Source: CAIXSC01 sp046349855
GTDB taxonomy: Bacteria > Planctomycetota > Planctomycetia > Pirellulales > Pirellulaceae
Length of the DNA: 64,000 nucleotides
Reading direction: 5' to 3'
NCBI GenBank assembly: GCA_046349855.1
Contig: JAXMBM010000012.1
Span: forward strand, 79,358 to 143,357
The translations under genes and the position numbers were made by a program. The notes under the pieces were generated by a model. That model did not search any database. It saw only the letters and a program-made list of their open reading frames with translations, and was not told the DNA's origin. Positions 41,841 to 50,926 of this stretch are shown piece after piece (position 1 is the first letter of the stretch; every line of letters begins with the position of its first letter).

Positions 41841-44800
41841 ATGGATGCCATGGACCACGAACAATCCCGCCCGCGACCCACAAGCGCTGCGCACGACCTG
41901 TCGGCCGATACTACCGGGCCGCGTTCCGCCGACTCAACGCCCCAAGAAACTCGACGCCAGTTGACCGAAGCCCGGCGTCTCACGCGACAGCGACGCTTCA
42001 CCAAAATCGCCTTCTGGCTCCTGGTTCCCGCCGTCCTGGTGTGGTTGGCTCCTGCCATCGTGGCGCACACTTCCTTGCGGACCCGATTGCTCAACGCCGC
42101 CACCTCGTCACTCGACGGAGAGGTTTCCGTCGGCCGCATGTCGCTCGGCTGGCTGTCTCCCGTGCGACTATACGATCTGTCCGTGGTCGATTCCGCCGGC
42201 GATCCGCTGGCGAAGGTCGAGACGATAACCACCCAACGTACGCTGCTCGGTCTCTTGCTTCACCGCCGTGATCCGGGGACCATCCGCGTGGAACAACCCG
42301 TCGCCCGCCTGGTCCTTCGCAAGAGCGGCAGTAACTGGGAAGATCTCCTCGCAAAGCAGCTCAACGGCCCTTCCTCCGGACAAGCCACTCAACTAACCAT
42401 CGAAATCGTCGATGGAAGCCTCGAATTGGCTGATGCCACCACCGACCAGCGCTGGACTCTCGCCTCCTTGGACGCGACCATCCGCCTGCCCGACCATCAA
42501 GGGCCTCTGGAAGCTGATCTCAGCGGCGAACTCATCGCCGACGACTCCCGCCCCAGTGCCATCTCTGCCGCCGTTCGTTACGAGGCCGGCCAGGGAAAGG
42601 CCACGATCCAGACCACAACATTTCCCCTCCACTCGCTCAACCCCGTCTTTCGCCGCCTCTCCCTGGATAGTGTGGCCGAAGGGACCGTCGATCTGGACGG
42701 AGACTACTCCTGGGGAATCCCGTCGTCGCGTTCCGGCACCGCCGCTCCCGCGCATCAATTGTCCGTGCGCAAATTGCAGGGCTCGGAAATCGTGATCAAC
42801 TCGGCCGCGTGGGGAGGTCAAGATGCTCTGCGCCTCCCCATGATCGAGGCCCATGGAGAAATCGATTGGCGCGGCTCGGTCCTGGAATTGCGCAACGTCA
42901 AACTCGAGTCTCCCGTCGCTTCCATCGACGCCGACGGGACACTCAGCTGCACGCCTCCTCAGCCGGGTGCCGCAAACTCGCAGCTGTGGGCCGTACTCGA
43001 AAACAGCAACATCACCGCGCGCGGAGAAGTCGACCTCGCCCAACTGGCTCAACTCTTTCCTCAAACCCTGCGGATTCGCGAAGGAACCGAAATCACGTCC
43101 GGCAAGCTGCTCGTGGAACTGACGAGCGGCAGAGACGATTCCCGACGCAACTGGCAGGGACGCGTCTCGTCCAGCCAGCTTACGGCCGTGACCAACGGAC
43201 GCAGCGTCACGTGGGAACAACCGATCCAGCTCGATCTCGTAGCGTCTCAGGGTCCCCAAGGCCCTGTCATCGAAAAACTCGAATGCCGTTCCAGTTTTCT
43301 GCAGGCAGCAGCCCAAGGCACTCCCACCGCCGGCCGCCTGACACTCACCGGCGACTTGAATCGATTGGCAGACGAGTTGTCGCAGTTCCTCGACCTCGGA
43401 GCCACGCGACTCGCCGGACAACTCCGCGGTGACCTGAACTGGAAAGTCGACCCTCAGGATCGAGCCTCCGCCCACGGCGAATTCCATGTCACTCAGTTGG
43501 AACTCGTCCTGGGACAACAACGCCCCTGGCGCGAACCGGCACTCTCGCTCGTCGCCGACACCCAGGCCACCCTGTCGGCCAACTCTCTCGATACTGTCCA
43601 CTCGGCAACCCTCCGTGTCGTCGCAGGCGACGACACGCTCGACCTCGAACTCACCGCGCCCGTCCGCTCCCCCGACGCCTCGACCACCTGGCCACTCGCC
43701 GGCCGTCTCCGCGGAGCCCTCGATCGCTGGCTCCCGCGAGTACAGTCGTTCCTGCCGCTGGCAGGATGGGAACTGGCAGGCACCGCCGACATCACGGCCC
43801 AGGGCCACTGGCATCCGGATCAAATCGAACTGACCTCGGCCCAATCAACCATCCGCAACCTGGAAGCCGTAGGTGGCGGGCTGTTCGTGCGGGAACCTCA
43901 GGTACAGCTGGAACTCCAGGCCCAATGGGATCGCACCCGCCGCGTCTGTCAGGCTCCCAGCGTCACCTTCACCAGTTCCTCACTGGCATTCCGTGCCGAT
44001 CAAGTCACCTGGCGGGGCGGAGATACAGACTCGCCCGCCAGCCTGTCCGCCAATATCGGCCTGCGGAGCGATCTGGCACGGCTGGGAGCCTGGTTCCACG
44101 ACCCACAACTCCCCGTCGACTGGCAGCTTGCAGGGATGGCCAGTGGCCAAGTGCGACTGACACACGCCGCCGATACGACCACCGCCCAATGGGGTCTCGA
44201 TTTCCAAAACCTTGTCTACGCTCGGGCCGCCACTCCTGACCGCCCCCGCGGTGCCCAAGTCATTCCTGCCTCCACGGCCCCCGCTCTGGAAACAACCTGG
44301 ACCGAACCACAGTTGCAATGGTCCGGCGAGGGTTCCTTCGACTCGACACGTGGCACCTTTCAACTGAAACAATCTCAGCTGGCGGGTGACGGCCTGCGGA
44401 TCGCCCTGGCCGGCGACGTCGCTGATCTCACCCGTTCCTGCCAGGTCGCGTTTGACGGAGAACTGGCCTACGATCTCCCGCGACTCGTCACCCGCTTGCG
44501 ACCGCACGTTGGTCCCTCGCTGCAGTTGGAAGGAACCGACACTCGCCCCTTCTCCGTCCGTGGACCGCTGCGCAACCTGCAGCTGGCCACTGGAACCACT
44601 CGGCTGACCAGCACGAGTCCTCAGGAAAGCGGAACCTGGCCCCCGTCCACCCTGGCGGCCCAAGCCGGCGTCAACTGGAAGTCAGCTGCTCTCTATGGCC
44701 TGCCCATTGGCCCCGGCCAACTCGACGCCCGCCTCGACCGTTCCGTCCTCGTCGTTCAACCTCTCGACATCCCCGTTGCCGACGGACACTTGCGGTTCGC

Positions 44801-45644
44801 TCCACGCATCCATTGGGATCAGCCCGAGCCCGTCGCGGTCGCCGAACCCGGAGTGGCACTGGAACGCGTGCGTCTCTCCCCGGAACTCTGCGCCAGCTGG
44901 CTCAAGTACCTGCTTCCCGTGCTGGCCGATGTAACGGAAGCTCAAGGTCAGTTTTCGGTGGAACTGACCGACGCCGCCGTCGTGCCGCTGCAGCGGCCGG
45001 AAGATGGAGAAATCCGCGGAAACCTGGCCGTGCACGGCGTGCAGATCGGCCCCAGTCCCCTGACAAATGAACTCATCGGACTCGCCCAGACCATCAAAGC
45101 GATCGCCGATGGCAAAGCGTCGAGCGAGACGGCTCCCTCACGCCAATGGCTGCAACTTCCCGAACAGGCCATTCCCTTCCACTGGAAGCAGCGCCGGGTG
45201 TATCACGAGCGGCTGGAAATCAACTTGAAGGACGTCTCGATCGTGACCGGCGGTTCCGTCGGTTCCGATCAGTCCCTCAGCCTCATGGCAGAAATCCCCA
45301 TCCGCGACGAATGGGTGGCGCGCAATCGTTACCTGGCATCGCTCCAGGGACAGAAGTTGCAGATTCCCGTCACGGGCACCCTGGCCCGTCCCCAGGTCGA
45401 TCGCCGCGTGCTGCAGAATCTGACCACACAGGCGGTTACCAATTCGGCCAATCGGCTCATCGAACAGGAGCTCAATCGCGGAATCGACCGCTTCCTCCGA
45501 CCGCGGACACCAGCGGGGCAAACACCGGCGGCGCCCGGCCAGACACCGGCTCCAGCCCCTGCAGCTCCAGCCCCTGCAGCTCCGGGCCCCGGTTCCCTTC
45601 CATTCCCTCTGTTTCCTTCCGCGGTCCCGCAGGGCCAACCCTGA
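41841..45644 (+). CDS. Very large AsmA/TamB-like envelope protein
   Basis: A 1267-residue protein with a cytoplasmic N-tail of about 55 residues, one transmembrane helix (about 57-76, FWLLVPAVLVWLAPAIVA) and then a very long extracytoplasmic beta-rich region of repeated strands (GEVSVGRMSLGWLSPVRLYD, DLNWKVDPQDRASAHGEFHV, GEIRGNLAVHGVQIGPSPLT). This matches the AsmA-like superfamily, whose members form lipid-transport bridges between inner and outer membranes. The C-terminus is a Pro/Ala tail (TPAAPGQTPAPAPAAPAPAA). It probably moves lipids or aids outer-membrane assembly. ATG 41841 has AGGGG and GGAG close upstream; the earlier frame from 41607 looks non-coding. Confidence 0.75.
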   Translation: MDAMDHEQSRPRPTSAAHDLSADTTGPRSADSTPQETRRQLTEARRLTRQRRFTKIAFWLLVPAVLVWLAPAIVAHTSLRTRLLNAATSSLDGEVSVGRMSLGWLSPVRLYDLSVVDSAGDPLAKVETITTQRTLLGLLLHRRDPGTIRVEQPVARLVLRKSGSNWEDLLAKQLNGPSSGQATQLTIEIVDGSLELADATTDQRWTLASLDATIRLPDHQGPLEADLSGELIADDSRPSAISAAVRYEAGQGKATIQTTTFPLHSLNPVFRRLSLDSVAEGTVDLDGDYSWGIPSSRSGTAAPAHQLSVRKLQGSEIVINSAAWGGQDALRLPMIEAHGEIDWRGSVLELRNVKLESPVASIDADGTLSCTPPQPGAANSQLWAVLENSNITARGEVDLAQLAQLFPQTLRIREGTEITSGKLLVELTSGRDDSRRNWQGRVSSSQLTAVTNGRSVTWEQPIQLDLVASQGPQGPVIEKLECRSSFLQAAAQGTPTAGRLTLTGDLNRLADELSQFLDLGATRLAGQLRGDLNWKVDPQDRASAHGEFHVTQLELVLGQQRPWREPALSLVADTQATLSANSLDTVHSATLRVVAGDDTLDLELTAPVRSPDASTTWPLAGRLRGALDRWLPRVQSFLPLAGWELAGTADITAQGHWHPDQIELTSAQSTIRNLEAVGGGLFVREPQVQLELQAQWDRTRRVCQAPSVTFTSSSLAFRADQVTWRGGDTDSPASLSANIGLRSDLARLGAWFHDPQLPVDWQLAGMASGQVRLTHAADTTTAQWGLDFQNLVYARAATPDRPRGAQVIPASTAPALETTWTEPQLQWSGEGSFDSTRGTFQLKQSQLAGDGLRIALAGDVADLTRSCQVAFDGELAYDLPRLVTRLRPHVGPSLQLEGTDTRPFSVRGPLRNLQLATGTTRLTSTSPQESGTWPPSTLAAQAGVNWKSAALYGLPIGPGQLDARLDRSVLVVQPLDIPVADGHLRFAPRIHWDQPEPVAVAEPGVALERVRLSPELCASWLKYLLPVLADVTEAQGQFSVELTDAAVVPLQRPEDGEIRGNLAVHGVQIGPSPLTNELIGLAQTIKAIADGKASSETAPSRQWLQLPEQAIPFHWKQRRVYHERLEINLKDVSIVTGGSVGSDQSLSLMAEIPIRDEWVARNRYLASLQGQKLQIPVTGTLARPQVDRRVLQNLTTQAVTNSANRLIEQELNRGIDRFLRPRTPAGQTPAAPGQTPAPAPAAPAPAAPGPGSLPFPLFPSAVPQGQP

Positions 45645-45696
45645 TCAAGCCCCGCGTACGTCGTTTCCCCGCATCGCTCCAATCGCGGACCACCTC

Positions 45697-45733
45697 CGCC
45701 AGATCCGCTCGGTCCAACCCGTCGGATCTGGCG
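45697..45733. terminator. Bidirectional terminator-like hairpin
   Basis: Bases 45697-45707 pair perfectly with 45723-45733 (11-base stem, 15-base loop) in the 130-base gap between the converging AsmA-like and thioredoxin-like genes. There is no T-run. Confidence 0.5.
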
Positions 45734-45774
45734 CCGGAAACAGGCTTAACGAGCACGTCGCGATCTCGTTGAAG

Positions 45775-46734
45775 CTACTTGCTGTCCTTCTTTTCGTCTT
45801 TTCCGCCGGCCGCATCGGCTGGACGGAATTGAGCCTCCAGAATACGGGCGATTTGCTGTCCGAGACGCGACTCGGGCGCAACCTTTTGTGCCTGCTCGAG
45901 GGCTTCCTTGGCGCGATCCTTGTGGTCACGGAACAGGAACGATCCTTTCAGGAACAACGCTTCCTGCAGGGCCTCCCCTTCCGGGTTCATCTTGGCGATC
46001 AGCTCGTCAATCTTCTTGACCGATTCCTCCGGTCCCGCAACCCCCGCCTCGCGCCTCAACTGCAACAGCGCAGCGCGGACTTCCGCCATCTTGATGATTC
46101 CCTGATACTTGCTCTTCAGCCCCGCCTCATCAGCATCGTCCAGCTTGATGATCTCGTCGACCAACCCGCGGTACTGAGAAATTGCCAGCTCCGAGTCGAC
46201 CACGGCCAAGGCCTGATCAAGCCGCTTGGCCCGCTCCACCCCCTGCACCTTCTCCGCTTCGGCGAGCAACTCGTCGCGCTTGGCGCGATTCGTCTGCTGC
46301 TCTTCGAGTTGCGTCAGATACTGCTCGGCATCCTGACCACCAAAGCCCACCGTCTTGGCGAAGGGGCGGCCCTGGGCGTCCGCGAGAATGATCGTCGGTA
46401 CCCCCGTGATCTTGAACTCCTCGCTCAGCCGCCGGTACTGAGCGATTTCGGCGGGCGTCTGCTTCGACTTGTCATTGGGATTGTCGAGCTTCAGCAGAAT
46501 GAAGCGGCCCGGCGCCCGCGTCTTGAATACGTCGGTATCGAACACCTTGGCCTTGAGCGCCTTGCAGGGAGGGCACCAGTCCGAGCCGGTGAACTCCATG
46601 AGAATGTCCTTGCCTTCCTTCGCCGCCAGCTCCTTGGCCGCTTCGAAATCGACCACCCAACCGTCGTCCGCGATTGCTGAAGCCGACCACAGCAGCGCGC
46701 ACAGCGCCGCGATCACCCATTGAACCTTGCGCAT
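45775..46734 (-). CDS. Exported thioredoxin-fold protein with C-terminal helical repeat
   Basis: A 319-residue protein: signal peptide (VQWVIAALCALLWSASAIA), thioredoxin fold with active-site C54-P-P-C57 (SDWCPPCKALKAKVF), cis-Pro region TGVPTIILADAQGRPF, then about 170 residues of Lys/Glu-rich helices (KKIDELIAKMNPEGEALQEA) ending in a charged tail. It should work as a disulfide oxidoreductase outside the cytoplasm. The sequence SDWC matches the SDW of the degenerate thioredoxin fold in the protease at 14844, so these two belong to the same planctomycete thioredoxin subgroup. AGGTGA lies before the ATG. It is co-directional with the CotH gene. Confidence 0.88.
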   Translation of the reverse strand: MRKVQWVIAALCALLWSASAIADDGWVVDFEAAKELAAKEGKDILMEFTGSDWCPPCKALKAKVFDTDVFKTRAPGRFILLKLDNPNDKSKQTPAEIAQYRRLSEEFKITGVPTIILADAQGRPFAKTVGFGGQDAEQYLTQLEEQQTNRAKRDELLAEAEKVQGVERAKRLDQALAVVDSELAISQYRGLVDEIIKLDDADEAGLKSKYQGIIKMAEVRAALLQLRREAGVAGPEESVKKIDELIAKMNPEGEALQEALFLKGSFLFRDHKDRAKEALEQAQKVAPESRLGQQIARILEAQFRPADAAGGKDEKKDSK

Positions 46735-46890
46735 GGAATTCACCTGTATTCCCGACCAGAAAAGGAAGAACGAACGAACCGTATCGCCGGTCCAGCCATC
46801 AATAGCCATCACGCCTCATCCGACCACGTGGCCCCCACGGGCCTTTGATCCTAGCAAACTTGTCCCCCCCCTGCACGCCGCCCGCTGCTT

Positions 46891-48585
46891 TCAGGGGGCA
46901 GTCAGCCGCTGCAGTTGCAGGGGCGACCGGAAGCGCACCTCGCCCGCTCGAGCACGCAATTCCGCCACCAGCACCACCTCGCGGATCGGCTCGCTCACCT
47001 CGAAATCGACGCTGACAGCCTGCCAGTCGGTGGTTCCCGTCACCCGGTTTTCCCGCCGGCCACCCGAAATCCGCAGACCAGCCCCCACTCCCTGCTCTTC
47101 GACCAGCGGATCGATCGCCTGCCCCCGGACGCTCCCGGAGAGCCGGTATCGGCCGGCGGCCAACAACACTCGGCTGCGCCATGATGCGACACAACGATCC
47201 CCCGGGTTGGCGGTAATCACCAGTTCGACCCGCCCCTGTTTCTGCTCGGCGTTCAACCGGCCATTCTCACTTTCCGCGGCCGGTGCCCAGTTCGCCACTT
47301 CCACCACTCCTTGCGGTCCGAACTCGAGCGGTTCGGGCTCCGCCTGGGACTGCTGCTCGAGCATCTGGCGATACCGAGCCGCGACGCGTTCCTTGAATTC
47401 CCGCGCCCTCTCCCGATGCTGTTCGACCGCCCCCGGTCCCATGCGCTCCAGCGTCGGCCGAAGCTGATCGACGTAGCGGTCCACCAGTGCCTGCAGTTTC
47501 ACCGGCTCGAATAGCGGCAGCATCTCGTTCACGCGCTTGCGATAGGCTTTCCGCCAGGCCGGGTTGCTCAGCACGGCCGACGTGGCAATCGGCGGCGGCT
47601 GATCGAACAAGGGAAAACCAGGATCGCCGAACATCTGGTCCATGCCGTGTGGCAGAAAATGGGCCTTCCCCGTCGCCGGGTCGAAGTACAAACGATAGTT
47701 GTTGCGATTGCAGGTGTAGCCGTCCCAGTGGCATGTCATCCGTTCCAGCGCCATAAAGGTCACGAACTGGTCGACAGCCAGTTTCTTGGCGACCGTCCGC
47801 CAGCGAGTCGACGGATCAGCTTCGCGACAAGCCGCAGCGAGCGCCCGGAGGTCGCTGAAATCGTCCGGCCCTTCGCCGGCATCCTTTTCCAGGTCGGCGT
47901 CGATATCGAGCAGAAACCCGCCGTCGTACAAATTGCCGCTCGGATCGTCGAAGTGCCGCTCCAGGAAGCGGCGGTCGAAGGCTTCCTTGAGCACATACAA
48001 TCCCAGATCGCGATCGTTGAGCCAGACGCGTGCGTACCACACACGTGGAGCCGGTAAGCCCGCTCCCCGACACAGTTCGGCGCAGATCCGCTCGCACAAA
48101 TACGATTCATCCTGCACGGAATTGTTGAGATGAAACTTGGTGAGATCATGGAACCGCTGGTCCTTGCGATGCCGATTGACATTCAGTGTCAAAGCGGGAC
48201 GATCGTGCAGTTCCCGAAAGCTCCCGGCGGCCCCTTTGAGCTTGATCGCCACGCGTTCGTAGGTCGTCTTGCCGTCTTCCTCCAGAGTGGCCTCGACATA
48301 CCGCCGCGCATCCTCGCGCAGTCGTTGCAGCTGCGCCTCACCCACTCGCAGCCGTAACTCGGGGACCTTCCCTCCCTCGAAAAACTGATCGCTGGCATCG
48401 CGTTTGCGCGCCGGCGACGTTCGTCCGGCGGCGGCCGGCTGCGGTCTCGGCGAGCGTGGTGCGGCCGACTCATCGGCATCCGTCGGCTGGGGTCCGCGAG
48501 GATGGCAGCTGACCAGCGCCAGGACCACCGCAACGGTCGCCACCAGCCGACCCGCATCCCTCCCTGTATGTCCACGCCCATTCAT
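46891..48585 (-). CDS. CotH-kinase-family lipoprotein
   Basis: A 564-residue protein. A lipobox (VVLALVSC, Cys27) suggests a lipid anchor. The CotH region spans about residues 70-430: YERVAIKLKGAAGSFRELHD, KFHLNNSVQDESYLCERICA, LGLYVLKEAFDRRFLERHF, YTCNRNNYRLYFDPATGKAH and LPHGMDQMFGDP. CotH is an atypical kinase fold that phosphorylates spore-coat proteins in Bacillus; related proteins occur in many phyla. The C-terminal 150 residues form a beta-sandwich-like segment. ATG 48585 has AGGTGA, and 48606 is an alternative. It follows the DUF4956 gene closely, so the two are one operon. Confidence 0.85.
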   Translation of the reverse strand: MNGRGHTGRDAGRLVATVAVVLALVSCHPRGPQPTDADESAAPRSPRPQPAAAGRTSPARKRDASDQFFEGGKVPELRLRVGEAQLQRLREDARRYVEATLEEDGKTTYERVAIKLKGAAGSFRELHDRPALTLNVNRHRKDQRFHDLTKFHLNNSVQDESYLCERICAELCRGAGLPAPRVWYARVWLNDRDLGLYVLKEAFDRRFLERHFDDPSGNLYDGGFLLDIDADLEKDAGEGPDDFSDLRALAAACREADPSTRWRTVAKKLAVDQFVTFMALERMTCHWDGYTCNRNNYRLYFDPATGKAHFLPHGMDQMFGDPGFPLFDQPPPIATSAVLSNPAWRKAYRKRVNEMLPLFEPVKLQALVDRYVDQLRPTLERMGPGAVEQHRERAREFKERVAARYRQMLEQQSQAEPEPLEFGPQGVVEVANWAPAAESENGRLNAEQKQGRVELVITANPGDRCVASWRSRVLLAAGRYRLSGSVRGQAIDPLVEEQGVGAGLRISGGRRENRVTGTTDWQAVSVDFEVSEPIREVVLVAELRARAGEVRFRSPLQLQRLTAP

Positions 48586-48612
48586 GTTCACCTCGCGCGT
48601 TGCCATCACAGC

Positions 48613-49287
48613 TCAGCTCCGGTCCTTGAGTTCCACACCTTGCACTCCGCTGAGTTGGTGGAGGGACCGGACGAACGGCAGGGGCGACTGTCCACTCTTT
48701 AGTTGGACAGCATAGTGCAGATCGAGCGCCGCTCCCTGGCGTGCTGAAAAGACACTTCGCAGGCGATGCGTATCGACATGTTCGCGAAACGAGGCGGCGA
48801 AGAGCTCTTCCGGCTCCACTCCCAGGCTCACACGCACCACGAGTTCCTGCTCGTCGCGCACCGCGGCCGAAGCGTCGCTCAGCCGCCCCAGCGCGAGAGC
48901 CACCAGCGCCACCAGGGGCACACCCACGAGACAGACGGTGAGGTAGCCCGCCCCGATGGCCATACCCACCACGACGGCAAAGATCACGAACGCCGTATCC
49001 CGTGTGTCGTCGACCACGGTGCGAAATCGTACGATCGACAGCGCTCCTACCAGCCCAAAGGCCCGAGCCACACTGTTGCCAATCACCAGAGTGGTCATGG
49101 CGACCAGGACGGTAAGCAGCACCAGCGTGGTGGGAAGCGGACCGGCGACGGAGAGTCGACGGCGCTGCGACAGCGAGTACACCAGCGCCACGATGAGGCC
49201 GGTGACCGCCGCGGTACTAAGCCGAGTGACAAGCCCGCTCCAGCCAGGCTCGGTTTGCACGAGATCGTCTCGCAGCCAATCCCACAT
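48613..49287 (-). CDS. DUF4956 membrane protein
   Basis: A 224-residue protein with four to five transmembrane helices (LSTAAVTGLIVALVYSL, LPTTLVLLTVLVAMTTLVIG, TAFVIFAVVVGMAIGAGYLT, LVGVPLVALVALALG) and the family motif ARAFGLVGALSIVRFRT-x-V-x-D-x-R-D-T, followed by a small soluble C-terminal domain. DUF4956 genes are often found with CotH and VTC-type polyphosphate polymerase genes; here only CotH is present. ATG 49287 starts the family N-terminus. The CotH start lies just past its stop, consistent with a two-gene operon. Confidence 0.88.
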   Translation of the reverse strand: MWDWLRDDLVQTEPGWSGLVTRLSTAAVTGLIVALVYSLSQRRRLSVAGPLPTTLVLLTVLVAMTTLVIGNSVARAFGLVGALSIVRFRTVVDDTRDTAFVIFAVVVGMAIGAGYLTVCLVGVPLVALVALALGRLSDASAAVRDEQELVVRVSLGVEPEELFAASFREHVDTHRLRSVFSARQGAALDLHYAVQLKSGQSPLPFVRSLHQLSGVQGVELKDRS

Positions 49288-49522
49288 AGGGCGCTCTTTT
49301 CCCCTGGAAACGTCGGGCGACCGACCCGTTCCTGTCCACCCGTTCGACAGCCGCCACCCCCCCACCGGACATCCGTAGTCTTAGCAGGTTTTGCGGCTTT
49401 CGCGAACGGACCGACGCGAGAACCCTTGCCAATCGGCGGCGGCGTGCTTCAATATCGAACCCGCGAGGGTCGCCTGAGTTTCGCGAACTACCCAAAAACG
49501 GCCCGCACAAGGACCCCGGATC

Positions 49523-50011
49523 ATGGCTGACTGGATCGAAGAAGGCGCCAAGGCACCGGCATTCGCCTTGGACGCGGACGATGGTTCCCGGATCAAACTG
49601 GCCGATCTCAAAGGATCACCTGTGGTCCTGTACTTCTACCCCAAAGACGATACGCCCGGCTGCACTCGGGAGGCCTGCGCCTTTCGCGACCGCCGTCAGG
49701 AGCTGGCCAAACTGGGGGCGAAGGTCCTCGGCGTCAGCGCCGACAGTGTGGCGAGCCACGTCAAGTTCCGCGACAAGTACGAGCTGAATTTCCCCTTGCT
49801 GGCCGACGCCGACCATCGGGTCGCAGAAGCGTACGGCGCCTGGCGGGAAAAGAACATGTACGGCAAGAAGTCCCTGGGGATCCAGCGGTCCACGTTCCTC
49901 ATCGGACCGGATGGCAAAGTCTTCCGAGTCTGGAAGCGCGTGCAGGTGGACGGCCATGACGAACAGGTCCTCGCGGCCCTCCGCGAACTGCAGAGTGCAT
50001 CGTCCGACTGA
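49523..50011 (+). CDS. bcp: Peroxiredoxin (Bcp/PrxQ type)
   Basis: A 162-residue thiol peroxidase. The peroxidatic cysteine is C47 in YFYPKDDTPGCTREACAFRD, and C52 is the resolving cysteine, five residues away as in Bcp/PrxQ. The rest (ELNFPLLADADHRVAEAYGA, IQRSTFLIGPDGKVFRVWKR) is standard. It reduces hydroperoxides in the cytoplasm using thioredoxin. It is divergent from the DUF4956 gene with a 235-base intergenic region that shows no ORF. Confidence 0.95.
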   Translation: MADWIEEGAKAPAFALDADDGSRIKLADLKGSPVVLYFYPKDDTPGCTREACAFRDRRQELAKLGAKVLGVSADSVASHVKFRDKYELNFPLLADADHRVAEAYGAWREKNMYGKKSLGIQRSTFLIGPDGKVFRVWKRVQVDGHDEQVLAALRELQSASSD

Positions 50012-50041
50012 GAGCGACCTGGCCCGAGACGCCGGGCTACC

Positions 50042-50782
50042 TCAATACCCCGTTCCACCGCCGGTCGTCCGGCTGGCGTTCGCGTCCCAGCGGACCGGGG
50101 TGAGTCCGAGCCGCTGACGGCAGTCATCGAGCATCTCGCGAGTGCGACTGGCGCCACAGCGGGTGACTCCCAGCTCGCGCACCGCCAGCAGGGCATCCAG
50201 ATCCCGGACACCACCCGCCGCCTTCACCTGGACGTGTGGGTCGGCGTAGCGGCGCATCAGGCGCAGGTCGTCGTGCGTGGCCCCGCCACTGCCATAGCCG
50301 GTCGACGTCTTCACCCAGTCGGCGCGGAGGTCGCTGCAGATCCGGCAGAGTTCGATCTTTTGCGAGTCGTCCAGGTAACAGTTCTCGAAGATGACCTTCA
50401 CCTTCCGACCCGCTGCCTGCGCCACCTCGATGACGGCAGCAATGTCCGACCGGACAAAGGCCCAGTGGCCGCTGCGCACCTGGCTGATGTTGACGACCAT
50501 GTCGAGTTCCTGGCACCCCTGCTCGACAGCCCAGGCGGCCTCGGCGCGTTTGATCGCAGTCGCCTGGCCCCCGTGAGGAAAACCGATCGTCGTGCTCGGC
50601 TTCACCGGACTCCCACGCAGCAACTCGACGCAGCGCGGTAACGCAAACGGCAGAATGCAGACACTGGCCACTTCGTACGCCACCGCCAGCTGGCAACCGG
50701 CCTCCAGTTCCGCCGTCGTGAGCGTCGGATTGAGGAGCGAATGGTCGATCATCTGAGCCATATCGGCGTACGTGTAACTCAT
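50042..50782 (-). CDS. deoC: Deoxyribose-phosphate aldolase
   Basis: A 246-residue enzyme that splits 2-deoxyribose-5-phosphate into glyceraldehyde-3-phosphate and acetaldehyde. Marks are MIDHSLLNPTLTTAEL, IGFPHGGQATAIKRAEAAWA, ELDMVVNISQVRSGHW (Asp95 region), the Schiff-base Lys158 in VKTSTGYGSGGATHDD and Lys187 in HVQVKAAGGVRD. ATG 50782 begins the family; 17 extra residues upstream are unlikely. It is used in deoxynucleoside salvage and catabolism. The gene is divergent from the AAA ATPase and convergent with bcp. Confidence 0.95.
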   Translation of the reverse strand: MSYTYADMAQMIDHSLLNPTLTTAELEAGCQLAVAYEVASVCILPFALPRCVELLRGSPVKPSTTIGFPHGGQATAIKRAEAAWAVEQGCQELDMVVNISQVRSGHWAFVRSDIAAVIEVAQAAGRKVKVIFENCYLDDSQKIELCRICSDLRADWVKTSTGYGSGGATHDDLRLMRRYADPHVQVKAAGGVRDLDALLAVRELGVTRCGASRTREMLDDCRQRLGLTPVRWDANASRTTGGGTGY

Positions 50783-50926
50783 GGGAGCTCCGGGAGGTAA
50801 TAGGGCGTTCCGAGTATATCCTGGAGTTCGCACGGCACAACGGCTAGGCTGTCAGCAACCGCGGCAGGCCTCACCGCCGACCGCAATCCCGAGTTTCCCG
50901 AGTCGATCTGCACGCAAGGAATCGTC

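Noticed and set aside
48700..48720. A sequence like the MITE terminal repeat (tagttggacagc)
   Set aside because: It lies inside the DUF4956 coding region, encodes conserved-looking residues and has no partner end, so it is chance similarity.
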